Shown in pieces: positions 17,839-27,604 of a DNA stretch of 57,278 nucleotides (the stretch's first letter is position 1; each line of letters begins with the position of its first letter). Under the pieces are notes generated by a model. The model saw only the letters and a program-made list of their open reading frames with translations, did not search any database and was not told the DNA's origin. Both the position numbers and the translations under genes were made by a program. The DNA is from CAZFHA01 sp964518595 (GTDB taxonomy: Bacteria > Bacillota > Clostridia > Saccharofermentanales > Saccharofermentanaceae). The stretch is taken from assembly GCA_964518595.1 (NCBI GenBank), contig CAZFHA010000024.1, forward strand, positions 1 through 57,278, written 5' to 3'.

Positions 17839-18631
17839 GGAAATTGTTCAAGTCTGGAACTATAGAGAAATGCTTAAGAATAGTGTGCGAAAGGAGTTAA
17901 GGGGGCGTTATAAAGGTTCAGTTTTAGGATTCCTTTGGACATTTGTTAATCCACTTATGCAGCTAATTATATATTCCGTGGTATTTAATCGGATTTTAAA
18001 GGTGCCTGGATCTGAGAATGTTCCTGACTACACTTTATGGCTATTCGTGGCTCTGGTACCTTGGACCTGTTTATCTGCGACTGTTTTACAGAGCAGTACG
18101 GCAATTATTAGTAATGGCAATCTGATAAAAAAGATATATTTTCCCAGAATGATCTTGCCCCTCTCTATGACGCTGACTAATTTTATCAATTTTTTGTTGA
18201 CCGAAATTATCGTTTTTGCCTCTGTTTTGTTTTTCCGCGCTCCAATTACAGCTGCGTATCTGGCTCTCCCTATTATCTTCATTTTACTTTTTGTGTTAGG
18301 ATTTGCCTTTGCGCTGTTATTATCGGCGATAACTGTTTATTTTCGTGACCTGGAGCATATTTTTAGCGTCTTTATTATGCTTTGGTTTTATTTATCACCG
18401 ATTCTTTATGATCCTAAACAATTACCGGAGCCGCTGCCGGAAGCGGTAATGTTTTGGTACACGAAGAACCCATTATATGGAATTGTAAATGGTATCAGAG
18501 ACATTATGATTTTTGGACGCTTTCCTAATATGCAGGAATTACTATATGTAGCCGCCTTTTCAAGCGTAATGCTGTTGGTCGCATTGTACATTTTCAATCG
18601 CTGTCAACGACGCTTTGCGGAAGAGATTTGA
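17831..18631 (+). CDS. wzm: ABC-2 type polysaccharide exporter permease
   Basis: This 266-residue membrane subunit has about six transmembrane helices and the amphipathic N-terminal RKELRGRYKGSVLGFLW segment seen in Wzm, TagG and KpsM proteins. LWTFVNPLMQLIIY and YFRDLEHI are further family signatures. It would form the transmembrane channel that moves undecaprenyl-linked glycan across the cytoplasmic membrane, powered by the Wzt encoded next. It overlaps rmd by eight bases and is followed closely by wzt, so all are one transcript. Confidence 0.93.
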   Translation: MFKEIVQVWNYREMLKNSVRKELRGRYKGSVLGFLWTFVNPLMQLIIYSVVFNRILKVPGSENVPDYTLWLFVALVPWTCLSATVLQSSTAIISNGNLIKKIYFPRMILPLSMTLTNFINFLLTEIIVFASVLFFRAPITAAYLALPIIFILLFVLGFAFALLLSAITVYFRDLEHIFSVFIMLWFYLSPILYDPKQLPEPLPEAVMFWYTKNPLYGIVNGIRDIMIFGRFPNMQELLYVAAFSSVMLLVALYIFNRCQRRFAEEI

Positions 18632-18647
18632 TGCAACAGGGGGACAT

Positions 18648-20075
18648 ATGGAAAGTACGAATAAAGATATACAAATGGAAACAGCTAAACTAGCAATAGA
18701 TGTTAAATCCTTACGTAAGAGTTTTCGCTCCTATGGTGACAAATCCTATACCTTAAAGGAACGCATACTGCATAGGGGGCGACGCCGACACTCTGTGCAT
18801 GAAGTCTTAAAGGGCGTGGATCTGACAGTTTATAGAGGTGAAACGGTTGCTTTAATAGGACAAAATGGTTCGGGGAAAAGTACCTTGCTTAAGCTGATGA
18901 CAGGTATAATTTATCCTGATTCTGGTTCGATTAAACTACACGGAAAAGTTTCAAGTTTACTTGAATTAGGTGCCGGTTTTCATCCAGACTTTACAGGAAA
19001 AGAGAATATCTATAACAACGCATCAATTTTTGGTTTATCAAAAAAAGAAATTGATCAACGTCTGGAAAAAATTGTCGCATTTTCTGAACTTGAAGAGTAT
19101 ATCGATAGTCCGGTTCGAACCTATTCGTCAGGAATGTATATGCGTTTGGCTTTTTCTGTGGCCATCAATGTAGATGCTGAAATTCTATTGATTGATGAAA
19201 TTTTAGCTGTGGGCGATGCTAATTTCCAAAAGAAATGTATGGACATGATAAGGAAATTAAAACGCCGTGGAGTTACTATTGTCATTGTAACCCATGACAT
19301 GGGTTCAGTTGACCGAATTTGTGATCGCGCTGTTTGGCTCACAAATGGAAAAATTAAAAAAGTGGGAATGCCACGAGAAATTATAGATGAATATCTTTTG
19401 GACATGGATGAGAAAGCTAACTTGATTTCTCAAAGAGCTCAAGAGCAGGAACGAGAAGAAAAGAATTCTGATCCAGAAGATACTTTGCCTTTAGAAGCTC
19501 TTGGCGAAGAGACAGAGGCTGTGGAAATGTTTCAAGAGCCTGACATAATTGAACTATCAAATCATAATGCTAATACTGAAACAGCTTCTCCGACAAGGCC
19601 TGAAGATGCAATGCTAGAGATGAATTCAGAGGGTGAAAGAGTAAGGTGGGGCAATGGTGCTGTTGCGTTGGAGTTGCTTGGCATTACCGATGCTTTAACA
19701 GGGAAAGAGGATATCATCCGCACAGGTAATAATGCAATTGTTCGCTGCCGTTTTCAGGTTCATCGTAGTGTTGATACAATTATCTACGGTCTAGCTATTA
19801 GAAATATGGATGGGGTTATCTGTTTGGGAACCAATACAGAGATTCGTCATATTAAAGTAGAGGTTCCTGCTGTTGGTACGACAGGAGAAATCATTTTTAC
19901 TTTGGAGAATTTAGTCTTGACTAAAGGTGACTATTATTTAGATCTTGCCGTGCATTCAGAAGAGGGGCTACCTTATGATTATCAGAGAGGGCGAAAAACC
20001 TTTATGATTTCAGATACCATTGCGGATGTGGGAATCATAGCTCCTAAACTTAACTTTAGCCAGAAAATTGATTGA
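18648..20075 (+). CDS. wzt: ABC polysaccharide exporter ATPase with C-terminal carbohydrate-binding domain
   Basis: This 475-residue ATPase has Walker A GQNGSGKST (about 71-79), signature YSSGMYMRLAF (about 158), Walker B ILLIDEILAVGD and a switch His in VTHD. Beyond the normal domain (about 255 residues) there is an acidic linker of about 75-90 residues and then a beta-rich domain (about 331-475) with the pattern of Wzt C-terminal domains. In E. coli O9a that domain binds the capped non-reducing end of the glycan and couples capping to export. The ATG at 18648 is preceded by CAGGGGGAC. This domain makes a TagH-only role unlikely. Confidence 0.93.
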   Translation: MESTNKDIQMETAKLAIDVKSLRKSFRSYGDKSYTLKERILHRGRRRHSVHEVLKGVDLTVYRGETVALIGQNGSGKSTLLKLMTGIIYPDSGSIKLHGKVSSLLELGAGFHPDFTGKENIYNNASIFGLSKKEIDQRLEKIVAFSELEEYIDSPVRTYSSGMYMRLAFSVAINVDAEILLIDEILAVGDANFQKKCMDMIRKLKRRGVTIVIVTHDMGSVDRICDRAVWLTNGKIKKVGMPREIIDEYLLDMDEKANLISQRAQEQEREEKNSDPEDTLPLEALGEETEAVEMFQEPDIIELSNHNANTETASPTRPEDAMLEMNSEGERVRWGNGAVALELLGITDALTGKEDIIRTGNNAIVRCRFQVHRSVDTIIYGLAIRNMDGVICLGTNTEIRHIKVEVPAVGTTGEIIFTLENLVLTKGDYYLDLAVHSEEGLPYDYQRGRKTFMISDTIADVGIIAPKLNFSQKID

Positions 20076-20100
20076 TGTAACGTAAGGAATACCAGAGATT

Positions 20101-20634
20101 ATGAATTATAACCATATAGACGCTAAAGATAGTAATTTATATAGTAATCTCTTTGCCTTTACTGCCGAACAAGCGCAGAAGCAAGGGTTTGCCTTGCAAA
20201 TGCCCAATCCAGCTTTTGTACAAGCGGTTGCACAACATCCGAACCTTACTAGTTTAGATTCCTTAGAACAGCTAGAGGATGAGGCGTTTCTTTATGCTAT
20301 TTTTTGGAGTTTGCTGAGGCGTCTTCCAGAAAAAGCTCAAGTTGATAATTTAATTAGAATGATGCAGGCAGCGGCACCGGATCGACGGCACAAGATGGTA
20401 GCGTTAAAGTTGGTACATAGTTTGGAAGGACGAATTAAGCGAGCCATGTTTGTTGAAACGCTTTCTACAAGAAATCTCTTTAGTAGTCGAAATTTTTTGT
20501 TACCGCTAAAACGACGTAATAAGTTTCTAGATTGGTTTTACTTCCAGAATTTTAATGTTATTGGAAAACTGTATAAAGTATATTACAGAACGCTACGTCC
20601 TGCTAAAATATTTTTGCAAAAAAAATTAAGATGA
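20101..20634 (+). CDS. Uncharacterised protein, DUF4214-like
   Basis: This 177-residue protein has no signal peptide. A central segment, FLYAIFWSLLRRLPEKAQ, followed by MVALKLVHSLEGRIKR resembles the YxxLLxRxPD...SxE pattern of DUF4214, a helical domain often found in glycan-related proteins. The C-terminal 50 residues are basic and aromatic. It lies 25 bases after wzt and before a glycosyltransferase, so it probably serves the same pathway. Its function is unknown; the DUF4214 link is by eye. Confidence 0.6.
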   Translation: MNYNHIDAKDSNLYSNLFAFTAEQAQKQGFALQMPNPAFVQAVAQHPNLTSLDSLEQLEDEAFLYAIFWSLLRRLPEKAQVDNLIRMMQAAAPDRRHKMVALKLVHSLEGRIKRAMFVETLSTRNLFSSRNFLLPLKRRNKFLDWFYFQNFNVIGKLYKVYYRTLRPAKIFLQKKLR

Positions 20635-20647
20635 AAGCCAGTGTGAA

Positions 20648-21826
20648 ATGAAAAAACTAAAAATTACAATTGAAATTACTAATCTAGTAGGGGTAAGCTT
20701 TGTTTCAGGAATACAGCGCGTAACCAGAGAAATTGTTTGCCGGTTACTCTTACGCCCAGAAGTGGAGACAGCTTTGATTTGCTATGATTTTTATACTTGT
20801 GATTATTTTTTTATTTCAGCAGAAGCTTTTTTAGAGGTTTATTTATACAATCGCGAAAAAAGCTTATCCCTAAATAAAAAGAACCGCTTCTCCATTAACA
20901 CTCTTGGAGCGAAAGATATTTTTTTTGATATTGACAGTGTTTGGAATAACCAGATCAGACGGAGCTATTTATTGCCAATTTTAAAAAAGCAAGGGGTAAA
21001 AATCGCTGTTCATATTTACGATATTATACCCGTGCTTTTTCCTGCCTTTTGTGACGAAGAGACTACCTATAGATTTTTAGATTATTTAGGTGCGCATTTG
21101 TTATATGCCGACTTAGTCATTGCAAATACCCAGAGTACACTGAAGGATGTTGAGGCATTGGCCAAACGTTTAGAGGTGGAAGTGCCTGAGCTCATGGACG
21201 TCGTCCAATTAGGTTCGAATTTTATTAATAAGGAAGACGTAACAGATATTGTTTGTCCCAAATTCAAAAACACTTCGGAAACATGGTTTGAATCAAAACC
21301 ATTTTTGCTCGTTGTGGGTACAATTGAACCCAGGAAAAATCACCGTTTTTTACTGACGGCCTTTCATAACTTCCTGAAAAAACAGGGAATTAGATTAGTT
21401 TTTGCTGGGCGGCCAGGTTGGAATGTTGAAGAACTGATGCTTGAAATGAATCAACTGTCAGAGGTTGAGGAGGATTTTCGGTACTTTTCCGATGCAACTG
21501 ATGAGATGATTAATTATTTATACAGAACAGCCTTTTTTACAGTATTTCCAACACAGTATGAGGGGTTCGGGTTACCAATTATAGAATCGTTGATGCACGG
21601 AACCCCAGTTTTAGCTACCAATATACCAGTCCTCAGAGAAGTGGGTGGGGAATGGGTTGACTATTTCCAGCTAGATGATGGGGCAGAACTCAAAAACATT
21701 GTCACTTATTACTTAGAGAATCCTGAAGTCTACCGTAAGAAAAAGGCTCAAATAAGCGAATTTATGGCTACCTCATGGGATGAATCTGAAGCGCAGATGT
21801 GTAAGGCATTAGCTAGATTAGCGTGA
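20648..21826 (+). CDS. GT4-family glycosyltransferase
   Basis: This 392-residue GT-B enzyme has SGIQRVTREIVCRLL near the N-terminus, a HIYDIIPVLFP segment, VGTIEPRKNHRFLL with Arg and Lys donor contacts, and EX7E in YEGFGLPIIESL. The family commonly adds rhamnose or mannose in O-antigen and S-layer glycan loci. The ribosome site is weak. It is followed by a membrane protein gene whose real start lies 14 bases after this stop. Confidence 0.85.
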   Translation: MKKLKITIEITNLVGVSFVSGIQRVTREIVCRLLLRPEVETALICYDFYTCDYFFISAEAFLEVYLYNREKSLSLNKKNRFSINTLGAKDIFFDIDSVWNNQIRRSYLLPILKKQGVKIAVHIYDIIPVLFPAFCDEETTYRFLDYLGAHLLYADLVIANTQSTLKDVEALAKRLEVEVPELMDVVQLGSNFINKEDVTDIVCPKFKNTSETWFESKPFLLVVGTIEPRKNHRFLLTAFHNFLKKQGIRLVFAGRPGWNVEELMLEMNQLSEVEEDFRYFSDATDEMINYLYRTAFFTVFPTQYEGFGLPIIESLMHGTPVLATNIPVLREVGGEWVDYFQLDDGAELKNIVTYYLENPEVYRKKKAQISEFMATSWDESEAQMCKALARLA

Positions 21827-21840
21827 CCGCAGGAGGAAAT

Positions 21841-23664
21841 ATGCACAAGATGATTAACAAAAAAAATGCCGGAATACAGGCGGGAATTATAGCAATTGCC
21901 ATTACAATGTCTTTGATTTTACTCGTTTGGTTTATGGAGTTATTAAAAGCTGATTTTAGCTATTTATTTGTCTCAACGGGGGGGGATGCATCTCTCGAAC
22001 AGATGGGTGTTCAGAACCTTATGGAGACGGGAAGTCGCAATTTGTCAAACCGACTTGGTGGCCAATGGGGGCAACAATTGTATAGTTATCCGGTATTTGA
22101 CGCTCTCAATTACGGCATTATGAAAATTATCTCTTTATTTACAGGAAATTCTGCTACAGTTGTGAATATTTTCTATATAGTTACATTTCCTTTAGCAGCG
22201 GCCACCGCAAGCTTAGCAATGTTGCAGCTAAAATTCAGTAAAACTCTTTCCCTTTTTTGCGGATTGCTTTACGCCTTTTCTTCTTATCATTTTATTCGCA
22301 ATCAGTCTCATCTGCTGTTATCCGCTTATTATATGGTTCCTTTAGGGGTGCTTATAATACTTCAGTACATGGAGACAAAAAGTATAGATGATCCAAAGGG
22401 GAGGAAGCTATCTACCTCCCCCTTTAGTCCAGTCAGATTTACGATATACTGTCTCATAATTGTTGCTCTCTCCTCCACAGGGATATATTACACGTATTTT
22501 TTCTGTTTTTTTCTGTCAATTGCTTTAGCAAAAGAGATTTTTTATAAAAGACGGTGGACCACAAAGATATTTGCGGGAATTACATTTTTATCTCTTGCTG
22601 TTTTAGGGACTGTAATGAACTATTTTCCTAATTGGTTATATTTTCTTCAAGGCGGCGAAAAAATTGCTTTGCCGCGTTCACAAGAGGGGGCTGAGATATA
22701 CAGTCTCAAATTGATTGATTTTTTTCTGCCCAATGCTTCCCATCGCTTTGACTTGTTTCGTGAGTGGGTTCGCATTTATCGAACGATTGTTCCAACTAAT
22801 GGGGAAAGTGCGGCTATTTCATTAGGGATAATGGGGAGCATAGGCCTCATATTGCTTTTACTACGTCCTTTACTGCAAGTCAGGATCAGATCTTTACGTA
22901 CCCTACATCTAGCCAATGCGACATTTTTAACTTATGCAGGTTTCCTCTTATCAACGGTAGGGGGAGTAGGCGTAATGATTTCTTGGCTTGGGTTTAGTAG
23001 CATAAGAGCCTATAGCAGAATTGTTGTCTTTATATTCTTCTTTTCATTAGTTGCCTTAGCTGTTCTGATTGAAGGAATTTTGTGGGGACAGATTAGGCTT
23101 GATCAAAATCCTAGATCAAATTTAGTTGAGAAAAAAGGACTAAAATATTATATTCTTAAGCACAGGGCAAAATTAGTCATTTTTTTGTTGCCTATTTTTG
23201 TGTTGGCACTCTATGACCAGGTACCCAATTGGTCATCATTAAATCACACAGGGAATCGAGAAATTAATCAAGCTACAAGACAATATTTTCAAAAAATTGA
23301 AGCAAACCTTGAACCAAATTCTCTTGTTTTTCAGCTGCCTTATGTAGCTTTTCCAGAACCAGATATTAGTTTTGGATCTGGGCCTTACTCTCATTTAGAC
23401 GGATATTTAAATACGCAAATGGTCCGTTGGAGTTATGGCGGGATGAAAGGATCAAAGTCTGATCTCTGGGCAAAGCAAACCGCAACACTTTCTCCAGAAG
23501 CTATGATCAAAGAGCTACGCAAGCAAGGGTATAGCGGAATATATATTGACTTGCGAAATTATCCTGATGATAGTTTGGAAGCACTTAAGAATAGGCTTCT
23601 GGAACTGACTGGAGGGAAAGAGATCAGCTCAGAGAAGGGCGAACGTTGCTTTATTAAGCTTTAA
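21841..23664 (+). CDS. Polytopic membrane protein, possible GT-C glycosyltransferase or polymerase-like
   Basis: This 607-residue protein has about 10-12 hydrophobic helices and a soluble C-terminal domain of about 130 residues. The first periplasmic-side loop holds STGGDASLEQMGVQNLMETG, an acidic loop after the first helix as in GT-C enzymes. The C-terminal part includes FQLPYVAFPEPDIS and DGYLNTQMVRWSYGG. The ATG at 21841 with AGGAGG upstream is preferred to a GTG at 21823. A run of eight G at 21978-21985 falls at codons 46-48. It could be a side-chain transferase; I do not recognise a named family. Confidence 0.75.
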   Translation: MHKMINKKNAGIQAGIIAIAITMSLILLVWFMELLKADFSYLFVSTGGDASLEQMGVQNLMETGSRNLSNRLGGQWGQQLYSYPVFDALNYGIMKIISLFTGNSATVVNIFYIVTFPLAAATASLAMLQLKFSKTLSLFCGLLYAFSSYHFIRNQSHLLLSAYYMVPLGVLIILQYMETKSIDDPKGRKLSTSPFSPVRFTIYCLIIVALSSTGIYYTYFFCFFLSIALAKEIFYKRRWTTKIFAGITFLSLAVLGTVMNYFPNWLYFLQGGEKIALPRSQEGAEIYSLKLIDFFLPNASHRFDLFREWVRIYRTIVPTNGESAAISLGIMGSIGLILLLLRPLLQVRIRSLRTLHLANATFLTYAGFLLSTVGGVGVMISWLGFSSIRAYSRIVVFIFFFSLVALAVLIEGILWGQIRLDQNPRSNLVEKKGLKYYILKHRAKLVIFLLPIFVLALYDQVPNWSSLNHTGNREINQATRQYFQKIEANLEPNSLVFQLPYVAFPEPDISFGSGPYSHLDGYLNTQMVRWSYGGMKGSKSDLWAKQTATLSPEAMIKELRKQGYSGIYIDLRNYPDDSLEALKNRLLELTGGKEISSEKGERCFIKL

Positions 23665-23687
23665 TAGTTTATTGTAAGACATAAGGC

Positions 23688-23693
23688 TATAAT
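23688..23693 (+). promoter_or_regulatory. Possible -10 element before the methyltransferase gene
   Basis: A perfect TATAAT lies in the 85-base gap before 23750, one of the few real gaps in this operon. No convincing -35 is seen, so an internal promoter is only possible. Confidence 0.3.
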
Positions 23694-23749
23694 GTTTTTA
23701 AGAGTTTTAGTTTTAGACGAAATTATTCAGTTTGAGTAAGGAGTAAGCA

Positions 23750-24958
23750 ATGAGCGATTTATTAGAAAGTATTAAAAGACATATTGCAATTCGTGAGAGA
23801 GCCGTAAAACCAGAAGGTTTTTCTTCTAGAACTGAGGCTGAAACTCAGGCCGATGCTTTGCAAGAAATGGTAGTGACTCTTAATCAACAATATCAGCATT
23901 TTGAGGCCAGCGGTTTGATGACAACAGCTCAGTCTAGGAATCCCTTTAAGAGAGGCTTTAGAAAGTTTGTTCGGCGAGTTATTTTAGGTCCTGTCAAGGA
24001 TTTACAGGCTGCCAGTTGGCAAGTCATGGCTTTACAGATTCAGACATTGAATAAACAGACAGAAATAATTAACCGACAAAGTCAGCATATTGCTAAATTA
24101 GAGACAGGGTTTGTGAAGGTATTGACTTCTAATGCAATACTAGAAAAGGAATGGGAAAATTTTGAAAATGATCAGTATAGTGCGCAGGAGTATTTGAAGA
24201 CTATTTCAGAAAAGGTGGATTTTCTTCTCCACAGTCAAAACATTAGCTGCGATATTGATCTAATCAAAAATGCTTCAATAGACTACATGGCTTTTGAAAA
24301 TAATTTCAGAGGCTCCCGTGAATTGATAAAAGAGCGCCAGCAGTGCTATCTTCCATATTTCCAAAAGGTTTCAGATCTGCCTATTTTAGATATTGGCTCA
24401 GGGAGAGGGGAATTCTTGGAGCTGATGAAAGAGCATGGTATAACTGCTGAAGGAATTGAAATGTATAGTCCCTTTGTAGATTTTTGTAACAACAGAGGCT
24501 TACGGGTGACTAAAGAGGATGGGCTTTCATATCTTAGTAAGTTACCCGATGCCTCACTGGGGGGGATTTTTATGTCCCATGTAGTTGAACATCTTAACAA
24601 CAATTATCTTATTTCTTTACTTGCTTATGCCTATAGAAAATTGCGCATCGGGGGCGTTCTTATTTTTGAAACTCCAAATCCAGAAGCACTTGCGGTATAT
24701 AAAACTTTTAACGTGGATCTTTCACATTTTAAGCCAATTCATTACGCTACCATGAAGTTTACTTTAGCTCAGCTAGGCTTTCAGGATGTGCAGCGTTATG
24801 ATAATCCCTTAACAAAATATCCTCAAGAAATAGTAAAGTTAACGTTTTCTGATAAAGAAAAGGAACGTTTAAATATAGACGCTTTCAATAAAAGCCTAGA
24901 GGAGTTAAGTGATTTGATTTATGGAAACTTGGATTATGCAGTAATTGCACAAAAGTAG
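23750..24958 (+). CDS. SAM-dependent methyltransferase with N-terminal coiled coil, WbdD-like
   Basis: This 402-residue protein has a helical, probably coiled-coil N-terminal half (about 1-170) and a class I methyltransferase domain. Motif I is ILDIGSGRGEFLEL (near residue 211). Later motifs are FMSHVVEHL, RKLRIGGVLIFETPNP and HFKPIHYATMKF. The preceding FRGSRELIKERQQCYLPYF is typical of methyltransferases in ABC-dependent O-antigen loci, related to the chain terminator WbdD. Together with the Wzt carbohydrate-binding tail, this suggests terminal O-methylation that stops chain growth and marks the glycan for export. No kinase domain is present, unlike E. coli WbdD. A G7 run lies at 24559-24565. 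Confidence 0.85.
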   Translation: MSDLLESIKRHIAIRERAVKPEGFSSRTEAETQADALQEMVVTLNQQYQHFEASGLMTTAQSRNPFKRGFRKFVRRVILGPVKDLQAASWQVMALQIQTLNKQTEIINRQSQHIAKLETGFVKVLTSNAILEKEWENFENDQYSAQEYLKTISEKVDFLLHSQNISCDIDLIKNASIDYMAFENNFRGSRELIKERQQCYLPYFQKVSDLPILDIGSGRGEFLELMKEHGITAEGIEMYSPFVDFCNNRGLRVTKEDGLSYLSKLPDASLGGIFMSHVVEHLNNNYLISLLAYAYRKLRIGGVLIFETPNPEALAVYKTFNVDLSHFKPIHYATMKFTLAQLGFQDVQRYDNPLTKYPQEIVKLTFSDKEKERLNIDAFNKSLEELSDLIYGNLDYAVIAQK

Positions 24959-24978
24959 AGCTACGTTAGGAGTTAATG

Positions 24979-26445
24979 ATGAAAATAGCTTATTTTACGC
25001 CCTATCCACCGGAGCGTTCAGGAATTGCTGACTTTATTGCAGAACTCTTACCAGAGCTAACAAAACGAGTTGAGGTTGATCTGTTTGTTTCAGAAGCACT
25101 ATTTGAAACCATAAAAGATAGTCAAGGTTCGTGGAAAGTCTATAGAATCAAGGATTATAGAGCCAGTTCTGTACTTCGAAATCAGTATCAGCTTTCAGTC
25201 TTTCAGATGGGAAATCATTTTGATTTTCACCAAGAAATCGCAACGGCTTTTATGCAATTTGGGGGTATTCTTGAATTGCATGATGTAGTGTTACGTGATT
25301 TTTTTAATGGCGCTACTGTTTGCAAGCCAGATTACCATAACTATCTTGACTCCTATGTGGAAGTGATGGAATACTGCCACGGACTCAAGACGAGAGAAGA
25401 AGCAGTTGAATCAATTCGTGGTCTTCGAGAACCTATATGGGCGGCTTCTGATGCAATGAAATATCCTTTAGTAAGGCATTTTCTCGAAAAGGCAACGGCG
25501 GTTATCGTTCATTCGGAATTTGCCCGTCAATATGCTTTGTCTATTTGTCCAGAAAGCTCTATAACCACTATCCCGCTTTTGGCAAATGAGATTCTAACTG
25601 ATCCTACACAGCAAAAAATTAAAGGCCGAAAGCTATTACATATTGATCCAGATCATTTTGTTATTGGCTCTTTTGGCTTGGCAACACCGGGAAAGTTAAA
25701 TGATGTGGTATTAAGAGCATTAGCTTTAATTAAACCTTTAATTGGTGAAAGACTACATTTCTTTATTGTCGGAGAAGTCATAGATAAATCAATATATGAA
25801 GAAATATCTTTTTGGGGACTAGAGAAGATGGTAACCATTACTGGCTATGTGAACCATGAGGAGTTTCTGCGCTATATTTCTTTAAGTGACCTTTGCATTA
25901 ACTTGAGATATCCAACACAAGGTGAATCTTCCGGTGTTATTCCACGTTTTTTAGGATATGGAAAGCCTGTGATTACAACAGATATTGGTTCATTCTCTGA
26001 ATATCCGAATTCTTGCGTTTTAAAAATAAAACATGATAAAAGAGAAGTTTTGCATGTAGCCCATCACATCTATAGTCTTTTTTTGGATTCAGCCAAAATA
26101 GAAAATATGAGCTTGGCTGCACTTGAATATGCCAATAAATATTTAGATAAAGGGGTCATTTCATTAAAGTACATTCATTTCTTTAAGCAAGTGAAATCGG
26201 CCTCTTTAGTGAATAGAAAAAGTTATGATTTGCTATTAGAGTATATAGAAGATGATAGTGGTATTGAAAAATTTGCTCCAGATAAGTTAGCGCAAACATC
26301 TGCGATATTGGAGGAGAGGGCTCTGTATTCGGCTGAACTGGAACGAATTTTATTGGATGAGTTAATGGCTCTGGGAACAATGGACGATGACTACCTGAGA
26401 TTTATTTTATCCAAAATTGCACTTCCCATTAATCACGACAAGTGA
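24979..26445 (+). CDS. GT4-family glycosyltransferase
   Basis: This GT-B enzyme of about 488 residues has YFTPYPPERSGIADF at the N-terminus, LELHDVVLRDFF, a donor segment FGLATPGKLNDVVL with Lys, and PTQGESSGVIPRFLGYGKP in place of a textbook EX7E motif; the second Glu is not at the expected position, as in many members of this subfamily. A C-terminal helical extension (about 390-488) is present. Two adjacent ATGs (24976 and 24979) are possible; the second has better spacing from TTAGGAG. It is transcribed with its neighbours. Confidence 0.82.
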   Translation: MKIAYFTPYPPERSGIADFIAELLPELTKRVEVDLFVSEALFETIKDSQGSWKVYRIKDYRASSVLRNQYQLSVFQMGNHFDFHQEIATAFMQFGGILELHDVVLRDFFNGATVCKPDYHNYLDSYVEVMEYCHGLKTREEAVESIRGLREPIWAASDAMKYPLVRHFLEKATAVIVHSEFARQYALSICPESSITTIPLLANEILTDPTQQKIKGRKLLHIDPDHFVIGSFGLATPGKLNDVVLRALALIKPLIGERLHFFIVGEVIDKSIYEEISFWGLEKMVTITGYVNHEEFLRYISLSDLCINLRYPTQGESSGVIPRFLGYGKPVITTDIGSFSEYPNSCVLKIKHDKREVLHVAHHIYSLFLDSAKIENMSLAALEYANKYLDKGVISLKYIHFFKQVKSASLVNRKSYDLLLEYIEDDSGIEKFAPDKLAQTSAILEERALYSAELERILLDELMALGTMDDDYLRFILSKIALPINHDK

Positions 26446-26456
26446 GGAGAAGAAGG

Positions 26457-27500
26457 ATGCCTAAGAAGAAAATAATTATTGCAGCGACTCAAACGCCTTT
26501 TGCAAAGGGAAGCGTAGCAGATTTCCCTGCAATTTTATGTCAAAAAATTCGAGAAAGAAATTTCCAATGTGAGCTTATTCAAGTTCCATGTAATGCCGCT
26601 CAAAAAAAGGACATTTATGCAAGCATGTATGTTTGGCGAGCCCTGGACTTAACAGAGTCAAATGGAGAAAAAGTTGACTTAGTAATCTGCACTGGGTTTC
26701 CTAGTTATGGACTAGATCATCCTAATAAAGTAATTTGGCTAACCGACTTTAATAAAAATCTTTTTAAATCTAGCCCTGAATTGAAAAATGACTCACAAGA
26801 ATTTTTAGAAGATGTAGATACGTATATAGAAGCTTATAGTGAAACAGCTTTTCGGAATGCCAGTTTGATTTTTACTCTTAATAACTCTGTTAGTGACAGA
26901 CTGAAAGGATACGTTGATGTAGTTTCAATTCCTCTTTTCCATCCGCCTAGATATGATAATAAATATTTTCATGCTTTTGAAGGTGATTATATTCTTTCCG
27001 TTGAGGAAGTAGATCAAAATAATAGAACCGATTTACTTCTATGTGGTTTGAAAAAGGCAAAGGTTCCTATCAAAATTAAAGTTATCTGTTCTGATTCTCG
27101 AACTAACAGACTGAAGGAAGTTATTGATAAGTTAGATTTAATAGAGCAGGTGGAACTCATTGATACTGTAGGTGAGGATTGCATTCTTACATTGTATGCT
27201 GAGGCTCGAGCTGTTTACTTTGCCCCGAAGGATATAAGCTATCCATACACCATTTTAGAGGCATTTCGTGCTAGAAAATCCGTCATGACTTTATCTGATA
27301 CATGTGTGGCTTATGAGTTTATTTCACCTGAGAATGCTTTCGTTTCTTTACCGGAGGAAGAGGCTATTGCAGAGGTAATTCAGCAAATTTGGGAAGAGCC
27401 CAGGACGTGCTTTGATAAGGGCTGTCAAGGATATCGTGATACTGAAAAAATTACTTGGGATCATGTAATAGATTGCCTTACAATGTTTTTAAAAAAATAA
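26457..27500 (+). CDS. Degenerate GT4-like protein, probable pseudo-glycosyltransferase
   Basis: This 347-residue protein aligns over its whole length with the next gene's product: shared FPSYG...HPNKV, VSDRL/VTDRL, FHPP/YHPP, YILSV, LEAF and TW/SWDxVIDxLT positions. Catalytic-type residues kept in the neighbour are changed here: the glycine-rich RGGAE loop is KGSVA, the GRLDPLK Arg/Lys segment is EEVDQNN, and the first Glu of EX7E is Ile in DISYPYTILEAF. The reading frame is intact. It may be a non-catalytic partner of the neighbour, or an enzyme with altered chemistry. The ATG at 26457 has GAGGAG upstream; an earlier GTG would add only Arg residues. Confidence 0.75.
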   Translation: MPKKKIIIAATQTPFAKGSVADFPAILCQKIRERNFQCELIQVPCNAAQKKDIYASMYVWRALDLTESNGEKVDLVICTGFPSYGLDHPNKVIWLTDFNKNLFKSSPELKNDSQEFLEDVDTYIEAYSETAFRNASLIFTLNNSVSDRLKGYVDVVSIPLFHPPRYDNKYFHAFEGDYILSVEEVDQNNRTDLLLCGLKKAKVPIKIKVICSDSRTNRLKEVIDKLDLIEQVELIDTVGEDCILTLYAEARAVYFAPKDISYPYTILEAFRARKSVMTLSDTCVAYEFISPENAFVSLPEEEAIAEVIQQIWEEPRTCFDKGCQGYRDTEKITWDHVIDCLTMFLKK

Positions 27501-27604
27501 TAGGGTTTTGAGCGATGGCATTAGTTAGTATGGAACTATCCCAATACATGAATAGTTCAAGTGTCTTCTATGCTGGTATGTATCTTTAGTGGAAGGAATA
27601 TTTT

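Noticed and set aside
17831..20075. Teichoic acid exporter TagGH
   Set aside because: No tag or tar biosynthesis genes are present, and the C-terminal carbohydrate-binding-type domain and gmd/rmd context fit Wzm/Wzt better.
27515..27589. Possible 24-residue ORF in the gap between the two tandem GT4-like genes
   Set aside because: No ribosome binding site of quality, no recognisable feature and a length expected by chance.
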